A DNA stretch of 36,325 nt from Streptococcus suis (GTDB lineage Bacteria > Bacillota > Bacilli > Lactobacillales > Streptococcaceae), in the NCBI RefSeq assembly GCF_002964045.1, contig NZ_POPB01000450.1, forward strand, positions 1 to 36,325. Direction: 5' to 3'. Shown here in pieces: positions 1-10,286 of this stretch. A program made the translations under genes and the position numbers. How positions within the stretch are numbered: position 1 is the stretch's first letter; each line of letters opens with the position of its first letter. The notes beneath the pieces were generated by a model. It searched no databases. It was not told the origin of the DNA and was given only the letters and a program-made list of their open reading frames with translations.

Positions 1-113
1 TACGAACTTTAAAACCAAGATATATATTGCTTTAAACATCAAAAATGAGAGAACGAATTTCGTCCTCTCTAGATGTTAGCTTTTCGTCTACCCACTACAG
101 TTGACAAAGAGCC
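1..113. mobile_element. Possible end of an ISL3-family insertion sequence (partial)
   Basis: Read on the minus strand, the sequence starting at 113 opens GGCTCTTTGTCAACTGTAGT, which resembles the terminal inverted repeats of ISL3-family elements such as IS1167 (recalled, not searched). Just inside is an imperfect palindrome at about 49-71 (GAGAG...CTCTC). No transposase reading frame is visible, so only the non-coding tip would be in the window and the rest lies to the left. It sits about 60 bp beyond the ftsH terminator, so no gene is obviously broken. The alternative is an ordinary intergenic repeat. Confidence 0.4.
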
Positions 114-172
114 TTTTATTTAATCTTCTGTTTTTTATTTCAGATAATTGTTCTACTTAATCTATTCCAACA

Positions 173-209
173 AAAGCCCCCACTAAGTATTGAACTTAAT
201 GAGGGCTTT
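173..209 (-). terminator. Rho-independent terminator after ftsH
   Basis: A 16-bp stem (AAAGCCCTCATTAAGT pairing with ACTTAGTGGGGGCTTT, two G-U wobbles) with a 5-nt loop is followed on the minus strand by TTTTG. It closes the pth-to-ftsH block. T-rich sequence on the plus-strand side could let it act in both directions. Confidence 0.8.
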
Positions 210-271
210 GTAATTATTTTATTAGTTTGTTAGCAAGGGGGTGTAGATGTCATATTCAAAGTAAGCTTATC

Positions 272-2245
272 TTACTCTTTCGTATTAATCTTCTCTTTTA
301 CTTCTTCATAAGAAAGAGGATGAACATCTTCATCATCGTGCTCAATATTCTCTGGCATTTTGCCTGTTTCATACAGAGATTTAATTTGAACACTATCGAG
401 AGTTTCGTATTTGAGCAATGCTTCTGCAATTAATTTATGAGTTTCACGATTAGAATGAATAATTTCAGCCGCTTTATTGCGAGCTTCATTTAGTAAATCA
501 CGGACTTCATTATCTAATTCATAGGCAGTTTGTTCTGATATGTGTTTATGAGTTGTCTGGCCACCAAACATTGCATGACTACCTTCATATTGCATTGGTC
601 CCATTTTTTCACTCATACCATATTCTGCAACCATAGCACGCGCCATCTGTGTAGCTTGTTCAAAGTCATTTGAGGCACCTGTTGTTTGGGTGTTGAAAAT
701 AATTTCTTCTGCAACACGTCCCCCCATAAGACCAGCCAATTGCTCTTTCATATCTTCTTTAGATAGGAGCATTTGGTCTTCTTTTGGAAGGGCAATCATG
801 TAACCACCAGCGCGGCCACGTGGTACAATAGTAACTTTATGAACTTCACGCGCATTTGACAAGACAAGGCCAACAATCGTATGACCAGCTTCATGGTAGG
901 CAACGATCTCACGTTCTTTAGCTGAAATTTGGCGGTCTTTCTTAGAAGGTCCTGCAATGACACGATCTTCTGCTTCATCGATATCTGACGCATCAATCAC
1001 AGTTTTGTTTCGACGTGCAGCAACTAAAGCTGCTTCGTTGAGGACGTTCTCTAAATCAGCACCAACAAAACCTGGAGTCTGCTGAGCAACCAATTTCAAG
1101 TCTACGTCTGCTGCTAATGGTTTATTCTTCGCGTGAACTTTTAGGATTGCTTCGCGACCCTTGACATCTGGACGACCAACCAATACCTTACGGTCAAAAC
1201 GTCCCGGACGAAGAAGGGCTGGATCTAAAACATCACTACGGTTGGTTGCGGCAATGACGATAATTCCTTCGTTGCCTTCAAATCCATCCATTTCAATCAA
1301 GAGTTGGTTAAGGGTTTGTTCACGTTCGTCATTACCACCACCCATACCGACACCACGTTGGCGACCGACAGCATCGATTTCATCGATGAAAATAATGGCT
1401 GGTGCTGCTTTTTTTGCATCTTCAAATAATGAACGAACACGGCTGGCACCGACACCGACAAACATTTCAACGAAATCAGAACCAGAAATCGAGAAGAATG
1501 GAACGCCTGCTTCACCTGCTACAGCTTTTGCCAAAAGAGTTTTACCTGTTCCTGGAGGTCCCTCTAATAAGACTCCTGCTGGAATACGGGCACCAAGCTT
1601 GGTAAAGCGTTTAGGATCTTTCAAAAACTCCACCACTTCTACCAATTCTTGTTTTTCTTCTTCTGCACCTGCGACATCTGAGAAACGAACTTTGATATTG
1701 CTTTGCTCAAGAGCTTTTGCTTTGTTTCGTCCAAAGTTCATTGCACCACGTGCTCCGCCACTACCCTGGTTCATCATCATCATGAAGAATACACCAACGA
1801 TAACAAGCGGTAACAAATTAAAGATGATATTTAACCACAGTCCATTAGAACTTTCTGGTTTAATGGTTACCTTAACACCATTTTCATTTGCTAGGGTTTG
1901 TAATTCTGATAAATTTGTTTCAGACGGTAGAATAAGCGATTTGAAGTTTTTATAGGTAACAGTACTTGACACTTGGAATAGCTTAATAGAAGAAGCTAGT
2001 TCATCCTTGGCTGTCTGCTCTGTCTTGTACTTACCAGTAATTTCAATAACACTTGAATCTGGTTGATAGGTCAATTCTGAAACGTTATTATTCTTAAGCT
2101 CAGTAATAACTTGTGAATAGCTGATTTCTTGAGTCGCAACTTGTTGACCTGCATTAAAAAATTGGAATGCTGTAAGGATGGTCGCGATGACAAGAATAAT
2201 GAGAAAAGGATTTCTTATAAATCCTTTATTTTGTTGATTGTTCAT
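272..2245 (-). CDS. ftsH: ATP-dependent zinc metalloprotease FtsH
   Basis: Membrane-anchored AAA+ protease that unfolds and degrades misfolded or regulatory membrane and cytoplasmic proteins as a hexamer. An N-terminal membrane helix (about 12-30), an extracytoplasmic domain and a second helix (about 137-158) lead into the AAA module. Walker A GPPGTGKT is at 229-236, Walker B IIFIDEID at 284-291, and the second region of homology at 333-352 ends in RPGRFDR. The zinc site HEAGH is at 451-455, with the third ligand probably Asp527. Its 657 residues are full length. It is the last gene of the minus-strand block, 21 nt after hpt, and is followed by a strong terminator. The Shine-Dalgarno is modest (AAAAAGG). 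Confidence 0.98.
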   Translation of the reverse strand: MNNQQNKGFIRNPFLIILVIATILTAFQFFNAGQQVATQEISYSQVITELKNNNVSELTYQPDSSVIEITGKYKTEQTAKDELASSIKLFQVSSTVTYKNFKSLILPSETNLSELQTLANENGVKVTIKPESSNGLWLNIIFNLLPLVIVGVFFMMMMNQGSGGARGAMNFGRNKAKALEQSNIKVRFSDVAGAEEEKQELVEVVEFLKDPKRFTKLGARIPAGVLLEGPPGTGKTLLAKAVAGEAGVPFFSISGSDFVEMFVGVGASRVRSLFEDAKKAAPAIIFIDEIDAVGRQRGVGMGGGNDEREQTLNQLLIEMDGFEGNEGIIVIAATNRSDVLDPALLRPGRFDRKVLVGRPDVKGREAILKVHAKNKPLAADVDLKLVAQQTPGFVGADLENVLNEAALVAARRNKTVIDASDIDEAEDRVIAGPSKKDRQISAKEREIVAYHEAGHTIVGLVLSNAREVHKVTIVPRGRAGGYMIALPKEDQMLLSKEDMKEQLAGLMGGRVAEEIIFNTQTTGASNDFEQATQMARAMVAEYGMSEKMGPMQYEGSHAMFGGQTTHKHISEQTAYELDNEVRDLLNEARNKAAEIIHSNRETHKLIAEALLKYETLDSVQIKSLYETGKMPENIEHDDEDVHPLSYEEVKEKINTKE

Positions 2246-2266
2246 AATATAGTAGGAAACCTTTTT

Positions 2267-2809
2267 CTAATTTGTATAAACTTCCTCTTTTAGTACACCA
2301 ACGTAAGGAAGGTTACGGTAGTTTTCATCGTAGTCTAATCCAAAGCCAACTACAAATTCATTTGGAATAGTGAAACAAGTATAGTCTGGCTCAATTTCAA
2401 CTACACGACCTTCTGGTTTATCAAGTAATGTAGCAATCTTGATTGAAGCCGCTTGACGGAATGCAAAAAGCTCTTTCAATTCCTTCAAGGTACGACCAGT
2501 ATCAATAATATCCTCAACAAAGATAATATGACGACCAGCAACACTGTTATCTAAATCCTTGATGATTTTAACAGTTCCGCTACTCTCCGTACCACCATGA
2601 TAGCTTGAAACAACCATATAATCCGTTTCGATATGCGCATCAATATGCTTCATCAATTCTGCCATAAATGGAATAGAACCTTTTAAAATTCCAACAAGAA
2701 TAGGGTTCTTATCTGCGTAATCATTTGCTAGAATTTGCCCAAGTTCTTTACATTTTGCAACAATTTCTTCTTCTGAAACAAGAATTTTCTTAATATCTTT
2801 GTCCAACAT
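2267..2809 (-). CDS. hpt: Hypoxanthine(-guanine) phosphoribosyltransferase
   Basis: Purine salvage enzyme that joins hypoxanthine or guanine to PRPP, giving IMP or GMP. The PRPP-binding signature [14 protein letters not shown] spans about 95-108, and the N-terminal half carries the KGSIPF loop of type I phosphoribosyltransferases. Length (180 aa) is typical. It lies 7 nt after tilS and 21 nt before ftsH, the conserved tilS-hpt-ftsH order of Bacillota, so it is almost certainly cotranscribed with them. Confidence 0.97.
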   Translation of the reverse strand: MLDKDIKKILVSEEEIVAKCKELGQILANDYADKNPILVGILKGSIPFMAELMKHIDAHIETDYMVVSSYHGGTESSGTVKIIKDLDNSVAGRHIIFVEDIIDTGRTLKELKELFAFRQAASIKIATLLDKPEGRVVEIEPDYTCFTIPNEFVVGFGLDYDENYRNLPYVGVLKEEVYTN

Positions 2810-2816
2810 AGTTGTT

Positions 2817-4085
2817 CTACTCTTTCATTTTTATATATAAGGTAGCTTTGATTATATCATTTTTTATTGATTTACTCAAATCACTGCTAGCAAGATTGAC
2901 AATTCCATAAATTTTACCATCTTGTTCAATCACAACTGCCTCTTGTCGAACTTTCTGAGGTATTTTATTGTCAATAAACCAACGACGGAGTTTTTTAGTG
3001 ATGCCGTTTATTCGGATAGTATCTCCCGCCTGTCTTCCTCGTACTAGAATGGGTAAGTGACTTGGAAAATGTAAAACATGCTCTGCATCTTCCATTGGGT
3101 GATTGAGTGAAAAAATATACGAACCATAAGAAAAAACACCTTCTGATTCTATCATGATTGGTTCTAGTTGCTCATCCGTCTGAGGTCCTATTTTATCAAT
3201 TGTGAAACTATGATAATCTTTTTCTAAAACATAATTATTTTTTAGTAGATGTTTATAATTTGCTTTTGATTGCAAAATATGAAGAACCTCGTCAAACTGG
3301 GAACGGGATAATTGTAAATCAGGAAAGCCTTCTAAATATTCCTCTAGTAAATACCTCTGGACTGCCTGTGTCTGTTGCCGAAAACTTGTCAAATCTGTAA
3401 CAGACAAATCTTTTGTTAAATCTCGTAACGCCTGTAATAGAGTACTGGTATCACCTGCCAGATTATTGAGAACAAGCTCAATTTTTGGATTTTCCTGTTT
3501 GAATTGTGGTATATAACCATGCCGAACTCTATTTCTGAAATAGGTTGAGCTAAGATTGCTAGCATCTTCGAAATGAAACACATTGTCAAAATCAGACTTT
3601 TTAAAAGATAGGAGAGGTCGAATGAGTTCTCCGCTTGCAAAGGTCTGGATAGGCTGAATGGCAGACAGATGTCGCAAACGACTTCCTCGAATCAAACGCA
3701 TCAAAACTGTCTCTGCTTGGTCATCAGCATGGTGGGCTGTTACCAGTGCGGTGTAGCCTTCCTGCTCCATGATTTTCGCAAAGAATGCGTAACGCCATTT
3801 CCTCGCTGCTTCTTCTGAAAAAGTTCCTTCAAAATGTGATAGAAAGAAAGGAACCTTGCTATCCTCTGCTAACTGCTTGAGGTAGCTTTCCTCACTAACA
3901 GATTCTTCTCTCTGTCCATGATTAACATGGGCAAGTCCCAGAGAAATTCCCAATTCTTTTCGGCATTGGTATAAAAGATGAAATAAATTCATAGAATCCA
4001 AACCACCTGAAACAGCCACAAGAACTTTCTCATGTTTATCAAAAAAGTGACCTTCCTGTGTCACTTTTAAAAATCTATTTTTCAT
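2817..4085 (-). CDS. tilS: tRNA(Ile)-lysidine synthetase TilS
   Basis: Converts the wobble C34 of tRNA-Ile(CAU) to lysidine, using ATP, so that the tRNA reads AUA as isoleucine. The PP-loop motif AVSGGLDS is at 24-31, with the [13 protein letters not shown] segment characteristic of TilS further on. The C-terminal part ([19 protein letters not shown]) fits the TilS substrate-binding domain. Length is 422 aa. It starts directly after the stop of the serine hydrolase gene (4086), so translational coupling is likely; only a weak Shine-Dalgarno is visible. Confidence 0.96.
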   Translation of the reverse strand: MKNRFLKVTQEGHFFDKHEKVLVAVSGGLDSMNLFHLLYQCRKELGISLGLAHVNHGQREESVSEESYLKQLAEDSKVPFFLSHFEGTFSEEAARKWRYAFFAKIMEQEGYTALVTAHHADDQAETVLMRLIRGSRLRHLSAIQPIQTFASGELIRPLLSFKKSDFDNVFHFEDASNLSSTYFRNRVRHGYIPQFKQENPKIELVLNNLAGDTSTLLQALRDLTKDLSVTDLTSFRQQTQAVQRYLLEEYLEGFPDLQLSRSQFDEVLHILQSKANYKHLLKNNYVLEKDYHSFTIDKIGPQTDEQLEPIMIESEGVFSYGSYIFSLNHPMEDAEHVLHFPSHLPILVRGRQAGDTIRINGITKKLRRWFIDNKIPQKVRQEAVVIEQDGKIYGIVNLASSDLSKSIKNDIIKATLYIKMKE

Positions 4086-5366
4086 TTACTTTAAAATCCC
4101 GTAAATATCATTTGCAATTTGTGTAATCTCATCATAGCTTGATTTATCTGTAAAGATGGATAAAACAAATGGAGATTCTGCATAGACAATAGCTACGTCA
4201 TGTTTGACATCATCCGCATCACCAATTTTATGGGCCACTGGAACGGCAATATCTTTTGAAATGCGCTGATTATCAAACTGGGTCGAAAGTAAACTTTCGA
4301 GAACATAGCCATTTTGATAATAAATGGCTTCCATCATGTTTCCTGCTACCTCTGCCGAAGTTTCACGTGTAACCATATCCCATCGACTACCTGTAACAGC
4401 AGTCGTCAGTTGGTAAAAGTTATCGTCAAATTGGTTAGTAACATAATATGAAAGTAAATTACTAGCCACATTATCGGATTCTTTAGCCGTTTTATTGATT
4501 AATTCTTCTATAGAATATTCTTTATTATCAGGTGTTTTTGACAAAGAGCCGCTACCACCCACGACATAGGCACCTGGAAAGGACATAGATTCCGCTGTGT
4601 ATTTGACTTTTGTTGTCAAATCAACTTGCCCAGCATTGATTTGTTCTTGAACATAGTAAAGAATTGGGAGTTTAGCAATGCTTGCAGAATAAAATGTCTT
4701 ATCTTGATTGACACCAACTTTTTGACCTGTTGAAAGTTGTTTAACATATACACCAATTGTATCTTTGGAATATTTCTGATTAAGCATCTCTTGAACAGCA
4801 TCCATTCTATTATCAGTTGCTGATAAATCTTCCATGTCAAGCCAACCTTTGTCTGCAACATAAGCAAAATCACCTAACGGAGTGGTAGCAATTTTAGAGA
4901 TATTGACAGGTTGATAGGACTGTAGGTCTGTCTTTACTTCCTTGGCTTGATTGGAAATTGGAGAGGAAAGAACTGTAATATTTTTATTTGTCCAGTAAGT
5001 CTGTTCAACAAGAGTTTCTGCTAAAACAGCATCATCAAATAGTTTATGGGTATCTGCCACAATATAAGAAGCATTGTCAATCTGAAAAACCAACTCTTTT
5101 TTGGAATTCACGGTCACATCTGTGATGGAAAAAGCCTGATTTGGTTTCAACTGACCTACTACTTGTGTCAATTCTAGGTCAGAATAAAGATTTTCTACTT
5201 GAAACACATTTGGATTTTGAGGGACAACTTGAAAATACTGATTATAGACCGTCTGAGTCAGTTCATATTCTTCTTGTGCTGTGAGTTGAAATGGTATTTC
5301 TGTACTATCAATCACTGATATACTAAATAGAGCTGGTAATATCCATATAAACAGTTTTTTCTGCAT
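4086..5366 (-). CDS. Beta-lactamase/PBP-fold serine hydrolase, exported
   Basis: 426-aa protein with an N-terminal hydrophobic segment (about 4-19) that is probably a signal peptide or anchor. The C-terminal half has the three motifs of the class A beta-lactamase/transpeptidase fold: SxxK as SIAK with Ser229 and Lys232, SDN at 297-299, and a KTG-like triad as HKIGD with Lys380. Residues 30-180 form an additional N-terminal region of unclear fold. The position between divIC and tilS matches the uncharacterised protein found at this locus in streptococci. A cell-wall role is inferred; true beta-lactamase activity is doubtful because the locus is core and the third motif is altered. A good Shine-Dalgarno (AAGGAGG) precedes the start. 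Confidence 0.85.
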   Translation of the reverse strand: MQKKLFIWILPALFSISVIDSTEIPFQLTAQEEYELTQTVYNQYFQVVPQNPNVFQVENLYSDLELTQVVGQLKPNQAFSITDVTVNSKKELVFQIDNASYIVADTHKLFDDAVLAETLVEQTYWTNKNITVLSSPISNQAKEVKTDLQSYQPVNISKIATTPLGDFAYVADKGWLDMEDLSATDNRMDAVQEMLNQKYSKDTIGVYVKQLSTGQKVGVNQDKTFYSASIAKLPILYYVQEQINAGQVDLTTKVKYTAESMSFPGAYVVGGSGSLSKTPDNKEYSIEELINKTAKESDNVASNLLSYYVTNQFDDNFYQLTTAVTGSRWDMVTRETSAEVAGNMMEAIYYQNGYVLESLLSTQFDNQRISKDIAVPVAHKIGDADDVKHDVAIVYAESPFVLSIFTDKSSYDEITQIANDIYGILK

Positions 5367-5378
5367 AGTCCCTCCTTT

Positions 5379-5492
5379 CTAATTATCCTTTTCCTCTAAT
5401 TTCAATTCTTGATTTTTCTTAGATAATTCTTCCAACTTCTCTTCAGAATGTTGTAGAAATTGTTCTACAATGTTAAAAATAGAATCTGTCAT
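5379..5492 (-). CDS. Small conserved-position ORF, 37 aa
   Basis: A 37-codon frame starting [20 protein letters not shown] and ending in a very charged Glu/Lys-rich tail, predicted to be a single amphipathic helix. Its ATG overlaps the divIC stop codon by 4 nt (ATGA), and the next gene starts 12 nt downstream, so it is embedded in the operon and probably translationally coupled. Streptococcal genomes keep a tiny gene at this place between divIC and the serine hydrolase (recalled from S. pneumoniae). Function is unknown; a link to division or cell-wall work is only suggested by its neighbours. Confidence 0.65.
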   Translation of the reverse strand: MTDSIFNIVEQFLQHSEEKLEELSKKNQELKLEEKDN

Positions 5493-5857
5493 TTTGGTAA
5501 CCCTGGAATATTATAGACAAATTCCCCTTCTTTAGAATATTGGTATTTTGCACGAATGTATTTGGCAGCATATTCTTCATTTTTTAGCTTTTCAATCATT
5601 TCTGCCTCTTGTTTTTGTTCTTTGGTCAACTCGTCATAATTATTTTTCAGTTCAAGAAGCTTCTGTTCTTGTTGTTGAAGATTCGTATAAGTTCCAACCA
5701 AATTATATGCTGGCAAGACAAATAGAAAAATGACCAAAACTAATATAGCACCCATGAAACGATTTTTTTGTTGCCGTTCTTCAAATTGTGTTTGAGTTTT
5801 TTTACGCTCTGATTGAATAAAGTCATTATTTAATTGTAGAATTTTAGATTCTCTCAT
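5489..5857 (-). CDS. divIC: Septum formation initiator DivIC (FtsL/DivIC family)
   Basis: Small bitopic division protein that works with FtsL and DivIB (FtsQ) at the septum. A basic cytoplasmic N-terminus is followed by one membrane helix (about 34-54), then a coiled coil rich in Gln, Glu and Lys (about 58-95), then the conserved tail with [19 protein letters not shown]. Length (122 aa) is typical. The start overlaps the 3' end of rqcP by 14 nt and the stop overlaps the next small ORF by 4 nt, so translation along this operon is coupled. Confidence 0.93.
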   Translation of the reverse strand: MRESKILQLNNDFIQSERKKTQTQFEERQQKNRFMGAILVLVIFLFVLPAYNLVGTYTNLQQQEQKLLELKNNYDELTKEQKQEAEMIEKLKNEEYAAKYIRAKYQYSKEGEFVYNIPGLPK

Positions 5858-6116
5858 CTGCTTCTATCCTTTTTTCACTGACAATTTCATACATTTTCAG
5901 TGCATCTTCTTTTTTTGTAGAATCTTTCATTTCAAGGACTTTTACAGTTAGGAGTTTATTGCCGAATTGGATTTCAACCTGGTCATCAACTTTCAAATCT
6001 GTTGAAGATTTAGCTAAAATACCATTGACTTTAATTCTTCCCTTGTCAGCTACTTCCTTTGCAACTGTCCGACGCTTGATAATGCGCGAAACTTTTAAAT
6101 ATTTATCTAGTCTCAT
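5844..6116 (-). CDS. rqcP: S4-domain RNA-binding protein RqcP (YabO/Hsp15-like)
   Basis: 90-aa protein made almost entirely of an S4 domain: [20 protein letters not shown] at the N-terminus and a [20 protein letters not shown] loop. The Bacillus homologue RqcP binds stalled 50S-peptidyl-tRNA complexes and, with RqcH, adds alanine tails in ribosome quality control. The position between mfd and divIC matches other Bacillota. It overlaps divIC by 14 nt. The Shine-Dalgarno is GAGG, about 8 nt before the ATG. Confidence 0.9.
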   Translation of the reverse strand: MRLDKYLKVSRIIKRRTVAKEVADKGRIKVNGILAKSSTDLKVDDQVEIQFGNKLLTVKVLEMKDSTKKEDALKMYEIVSEKRIEADERI

Positions 6117-6167
6117 ATTCTATACCTCAACTAAACATTTTACCATTTTTTCATTTAATTGAGAAAT

Positions 6168-9100
6168 TTATTCTGCCTTTCTTGCCTTGATTTCTTGTAG
6201 TTTCTCCGCAAAAGAAATCAATTCTTCAATAATTTCAAAGTCTTTTTTCTGTTGAATGTTAAACACAACAGCTAGCTTTCCTTTGTTTTCCGTTATCTGA
6301 GCTTTCAAATTCGTAGCAGATAGTGCTTCAAAGTAATCTTGCGTTAGGAAAATTTGACCAGCCATAGGTTCGAATGTTACTGTCACTTGATGTTGTCGTC
6401 TAAGAACTGTATGACAGAACACCTGATCCAAAAATGACTTCAATAGACCGATTTCAAGCAAGTAGGCTACTACATCAGGATACTCTCCAAAACGGTCCAT
6501 CAATTCTTCCTGTAAATCTTGATAGTTTACACGGCTGTCAATGTTCTTGATACGCTTGTAAATTTCAATTTTTTGTCGCTGATCTCCAATATAATCACTC
6601 GGTAAGTAGGCATCAATCTGAAGGTTGACCTCAGAGTTGCTTTTTTGACGCTGAGCCGTCTTGCCTTGTTTTTCTAAGATAGCTTGTTCCAGCAATTGTG
6701 AATACATCTCATATCCCACAGAATCAATAAAACCTGACTGAGCAGCACCTAAAATATTTCCAGCTCCACGGATAGACAAATCTTGCATGGCAATCTTGAA
6801 ACCTGATCCTAGTTCTGTAAAGCCCTTGATTGCCTCCAATCGTTTTTCAGCTACTTCTGTCAAGGACTTGTCTGGACGGTACATGAGATAGGCATAGGCA
6901 ATCCGACTGGAACGGCCAACACGTCCTCGAAGTTGATAGAGAGTTGACAGTCCCATGTGATCGGCATTTTCAATAAATAAGGTATTGGCATTTGGAATAT
7001 CAACACCTGTTTCGATGATTGTTGTGGTCACCAGAATATCATACTCACCTTCTACAAAGGCATAAAGGGTATTTTCAAGCTGAATTTCCGACATTTGACC
7101 ATGAACATAACCTATGCTAGCTTCTGGAACCAATTCTTTTAATTCTGATACTTTCTGTTCAATGGTGTCAACTTTATTGTAAAGATAGTAAACCTGACCT
7201 CCGCGATCTATCTCACGAAGCATTGCATCTCGGATAACAGAAGGATTTGTTTCCATCACATATGTCTGAACAGGATACCGATTGGTCGGTGGAGTCTCAA
7301 TTACTGATAAGTCTCTTATCCCTAGCATAGACATTTGTAGAGTACGAGGAATTGGGGTTGCAGTCAAGGTCAGAACATCAATTTTCTTTTTCAGTTCCTT
7401 CAAACGTTCCTTATGCTTGACACCAAACCGTTGCTCTTCGTCAATAACCAGTAAACCTAAATCAGCAAAAACAACATCTTTTGATAGAAGGCGATGGGTA
7501 CCAATCAAGATGTCAACTTGACCTTTTTTCAGCTTCTCTAGCGTTTTTTCCTGCTCTGCCTTTGTTTTAAAACGACTCATAACATCCACATTGACAGGAA
7601 ATTCAGCAAATCGTTCCTGGAAATTAGCATAATGTTGCTGGGCTAAAACAGTTGTTGGAACAAGAATAGCTACTTGCTTGCCATCATTGACAGCTTTAAA
7701 GGCGGCTCGCATGGCTACTTCTGTCTTACCAAATCCAACATCTCCTACTAACAGACGATCCATTGGAGAATCTTTTTCCATGTCTTTTTTGATTTCTTCA
7801 ATCGATCGAAGTTGGTCATCCGTTTCCACGTGTGTAAAGTAGTTGTCAAATTCAATTTGATTTTCATCATCAGGTGAAAAAGCAAAGCCTTTCAATTGGC
7901 TACGTTCAGCGTAAAGCTTAATCAAATCATCCGCAATATCCTCAACTTGTTTCTGAACCTTTTGCTTGGTTCGTTGGAAACGACCATCGTTTAGTTTATT
8001 GACCTTTGGAGCTTTTCCATCGGAGGCTAAGTATTTGGAAAGGAGATCAATCTGCTCTACAGGAATGGAAATGCGGTCGGCATTTTGATACTGAACGGTC
8101 ACATAATCACGGTGAATACCTGAAATTTCAATGGTTTCTATCCCTAAATATTGGCCAATCCCGTGAACATGGTGAACAACATAGTCACCAACAGCTAGCT
8201 CACTATAGTCTTTAATACGTTCAGCGTTAGAAATATTAGTTCTACGGACCTTACGCTTAATCTTTTTATTAAAAATCTCTTTTTCAGTAATGAGTACTAG
8301 CTTCTCATCCATCAAATGAAATCCAGAAGCTAACTGCCCAATGGTCACTTGTTGTTCACCTTCTACTAATTTATCTGATGAATAGGTAGGTAGCTGAATA
8401 TCATACTCCTGTAAAGATTTTTGTAAAGTCTGTAAACTTGCTTCAGAACTTGCTTGAATAATGACCGTATTCTTCGATTTAGCATACCGAGTTAGTTCTT
8501 CTTTCAATAGGGGAATTTGATGGAAAAATTCCTGCATAGGATGTTGAGTAAATTGATAGAGGGCATCAAATTTTACATTTCCCAACCCCTTTTGAAAACT
8601 TGAAAAGAAGGTAGCAGGTTTATATTTTCTTAATTCCGAATAGGTAGATGCAAAATAGTTTAAACTTGACACTGATTTACCCTTTTGTAAATCATCTGTC
8701 AATAACTCTGCTGATTCTTTTTCAAATTGAGCCTGCTTATCAGCGATTTTATGAAAATCATCTAAAAATAAGGGAGAGCCCTTTGGCAAATAATCCAACA
8801 GTGTCCAAGATTGTTCATATAAAAATGATAGAAATTTTCGTAAATCGGGATGACGATATTCTGTTTGCATATCCGCCAAAACTTCCCGTAAATAAGACTG
8901 CTGCTCTTCTATATGCGATTGTTCAATAGCTGTTTCAATACTACTGCAGGCCCGTTCATAGTCAGTAGCTGTCAAAAGAATATCCGATGCTGGAGCAATG
9001 CTGATACTATCCAAATTTTCTAAAGACTTTTGACTGTCGACATCAAAGATACGAATACCATCAATCTCATCTCCAAAAAATTCCAAACGATAAGGGGCCT

Positions 9101-9662
9101 CAGCTTGCATATCAAAAACATCTAGGATGTCTCCCCGTTGGCTAAATTCTCCCTGAGTTAGAACTCTGGACACCTTTTTGTAGCCTGTGTTGACAAGTTT
9201 CTTTACAAGATTGTCAACTTCAATTTCTTGACCAACTTCTATTTTAATCTTTGACTCTCTAAATATTTCTGGATTCGGTAACAGAATCCTACAAGCAGCC
9301 ATGCTGACAACTAGAACTCCGGACTGAGTGGGATTGTTCAGAAAATTCAAGCTGTCAATTCTTGACTGCGTTCGTTCCTTAGAAGCGAAAACAAACTCTG
9401 CAATCGGACTATCATCTGTAAAGAAGTTGTAAACATTCTCACTACCTATAATGGCTGATAAATCTGTAGCCAACCTCTCCGCTTCATTCTGACTAGCCGT
9501 TACAATCATTATTTTCTCAGCCAAACTATCATAGGCAGTCGCCATGACTAATGACTTACTGGTTCCAGACAATCCTAATAGTAACTGGCGAGTTGATTTG
9601 TTTAAACCAGACTGCCATTGATTGATCTGCTTGTTCTTGTGAAGTATATCTAGTATATTCAT
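6168..9662 (-). CDS. mfd: Transcription-repair coupling factor Mfd
   Basis: Recognises RNA polymerase stalled at DNA lesions, strips it off and recruits UvrA. The N-terminal UvrB-like part has a degenerate P-loop (GLSGTSKS, about 30-37). The CarD-like RNA polymerase-interaction domain is at about 485-550 (VGDYVVHHVHGIGQYLG). The translocase has Walker A GDVGFGKT at 640-647 and a DEEQ box at 741-744, followed by RecG-like motifs including the LYQLRGRVGRS segment and a C-terminal TRCF domain. The 1164 residues are full length. Its ATG shares one base with the stop of pth (TAATG), so the two are coupled. Confidence 0.98.
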   Translation of the reverse strand: MNILDILHKNKQINQWQSGLNKSTRQLLLGLSGTSKSLVMATAYDSLAEKIMIVTASQNEAERLATDLSAIIGSENVYNFFTDDSPIAEFVFASKERTQSRIDSLNFLNNPTQSGVLVVSMAACRILLPNPEIFRESKIKIEVGQEIEVDNLVKKLVNTGYKKVSRVLTQGEFSQRGDILDVFDMQAEAPYRLEFFGDEIDGIRIFDVDSQKSLENLDSISIAPASDILLTATDYERACSSIETAIEQSHIEEQQSYLREVLADMQTEYRHPDLRKFLSFLYEQSWTLLDYLPKGSPLFLDDFHKIADKQAQFEKESAELLTDDLQKGKSVSSLNYFASTYSELRKYKPATFFSSFQKGLGNVKFDALYQFTQHPMQEFFHQIPLLKEELTRYAKSKNTVIIQASSEASLQTLQKSLQEYDIQLPTYSSDKLVEGEQQVTIGQLASGFHLMDEKLVLITEKEIFNKKIKRKVRRTNISNAERIKDYSELAVGDYVVHHVHGIGQYLGIETIEISGIHRDYVTVQYQNADRISIPVEQIDLLSKYLASDGKAPKVNKLNDGRFQRTKQKVQKQVEDIADDLIKLYAERSQLKGFAFSPDDENQIEFDNYFTHVETDDQLRSIEEIKKDMEKDSPMDRLLVGDVGFGKTEVAMRAAFKAVNDGKQVAILVPTTVLAQQHYANFQERFAEFPVNVDVMSRFKTKAEQEKTLEKLKKGQVDILIGTHRLLSKDVVFADLGLLVIDEEQRFGVKHKERLKELKKKIDVLTLTATPIPRTLQMSMLGIRDLSVIETPPTNRYPVQTYVMETNPSVIRDAMLREIDRGGQVYYLYNKVDTIEQKVSELKELVPEASIGYVHGQMSEIQLENTLYAFVEGEYDILVTTTIIETGVDIPNANTLFIENADHMGLSTLYQLRGRVGRSSRIAYAYLMYRPDKSLTEVAEKRLEAIKGFTELGSGFKIAMQDLSIRGAGNILGAAQSGFIDSVGYEMYSQLLEQAILEKQGKTAQRQKSNSEVNLQIDAYLPSDYIGDQRQKIEIYKRIKNIDSRVNYQDLQEELMDRFGEYPDVVAYLLEIGLLKSFLDQVFCHTVLRRQHQVTVTFEPMAGQIFLTQDYFEALSATNLKAQITENKGKLAVVFNIQQKKDFEIIEELISFAEKLQEIKARKAE

Positions 9663-10231
9663 TAGCCATTAAACTTTCTCATAATAGTATCAAAATCATC
9701 TTCTTCCAAATAGAAGTTGACAGCCTTGTCAAGTTTCTCTAAGGCCAAGTCAATTTCGATACGGTCTTCTGTGTCAAATCCTGATAAGACGTGGTTGACA
9801 ACACTCATTTTTCCTTTTGGTCTTCCAATGCCAATCTTGATACGGTCAAATTCCTGCGTCCCAATATGCTTGACAATGGATTTAATCCCATTATGGCCAC
9901 CTGCCGAACCTTTTTGTCGGAAACGGATTTTTCCTACTGCCATGTCCAAATCGTCGTAAGCCACCAAAATATCCTTTTCATCCAAACCATAATAGGCCAT
10001 CAAGGCATGGACTGCCTTGCCTGATTCGTTCATGAAGGTGGTTGGTTTGACCAGGTAAATTTTTTCACCGTCAATAAAGGTTGTGGCAATGTCCGCTTGG
10101 AAAATCTTGTCTTGACTAAAAGTTACATTTTCACGCTTGGCAATCTTATCCAACAACATAAAGCCGACATTGTGCTTAGTTTCAAAATAGCGGTCCCCAG
10201 GATTTCCTAGGCCAATGATCAATCGTGTCAT
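9662..10231 (-). CDS. pth: Peptidyl-tRNA hydrolase
   Basis: Releases tRNA from peptidyl-tRNA that has dropped off the ribosome. The chosen start gives [20 protein letters not shown], which puts the catalytic histidine at residue 20 and the substrate Asn at 10, as in characterised Pth enzymes. The frame is open for 7 more codons upstream (to 10252), but the Shine-Dalgarno AAGGAG lies inside that extension, 6 nt before this ATG, so the shorter 189-aa form is favoured. Other conserved pieces are FMNESG and AYDDLD. It shares one base with mfd. Confidence 0.96.
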   Translation of the reverse strand: MTRLIIGLGNPGDRYFETKHNVGFMLLDKIAKRENVTFSQDKIFQADIATTFIDGEKIYLVKPTTFMNESGKAVHALMAYYGLDEKDILVAYDDLDMAVGKIRFRQKGSAGGHNGIKSIVKHIGTQEFDRIKIGIGRPKGKMSVVNHVLSGFDTEDRIEIDLALEKLDKAVNFYLEEDDFDTIMRKFNG

Positions 10232-10250
10232 TTTTTTCTCCTTACATGCC

Positions 10251-10276
10251 AAAAGGCTGGAAAATATATTCCAACC
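10251..10276 (-). terminator. Short terminator-like hairpin between ychF and pth
   Basis: On the minus strand GGTTGGAA and TTCCAGCC form an 8-bp stem with a 6-nt loop, followed by TTTT. It lies between the end of ychF and the Shine-Dalgarno of pth. The U-tract is short, so it may be leaky. A TATAAT on the minus strand at 10286-10291 could start transcripts for pth ahead of the hairpin, but no good -35 accompanies it. Confidence 0.5.
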
Positions 10277-10286
10277 TGATTATCTA

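Noticed and set aside
227-433. 68-aa plus-strand open frame near the left end
   Set aside because: Overlaps the ftsH 3' end in antisense and has no ribosome-binding site.
1161-1955. 264-aa plus-strand open frame
   Set aside because: Antisense shadow of ftsH; low-complexity composition and no Shine-Dalgarno, while the opposite frame has all FtsH motifs.
4616-4873. 85-aa minus-strand open frame inside the serine hydrolase gene
   Set aside because: Alternate-frame shadow of the hydrolase, which has intact SxxK and SDN motifs.
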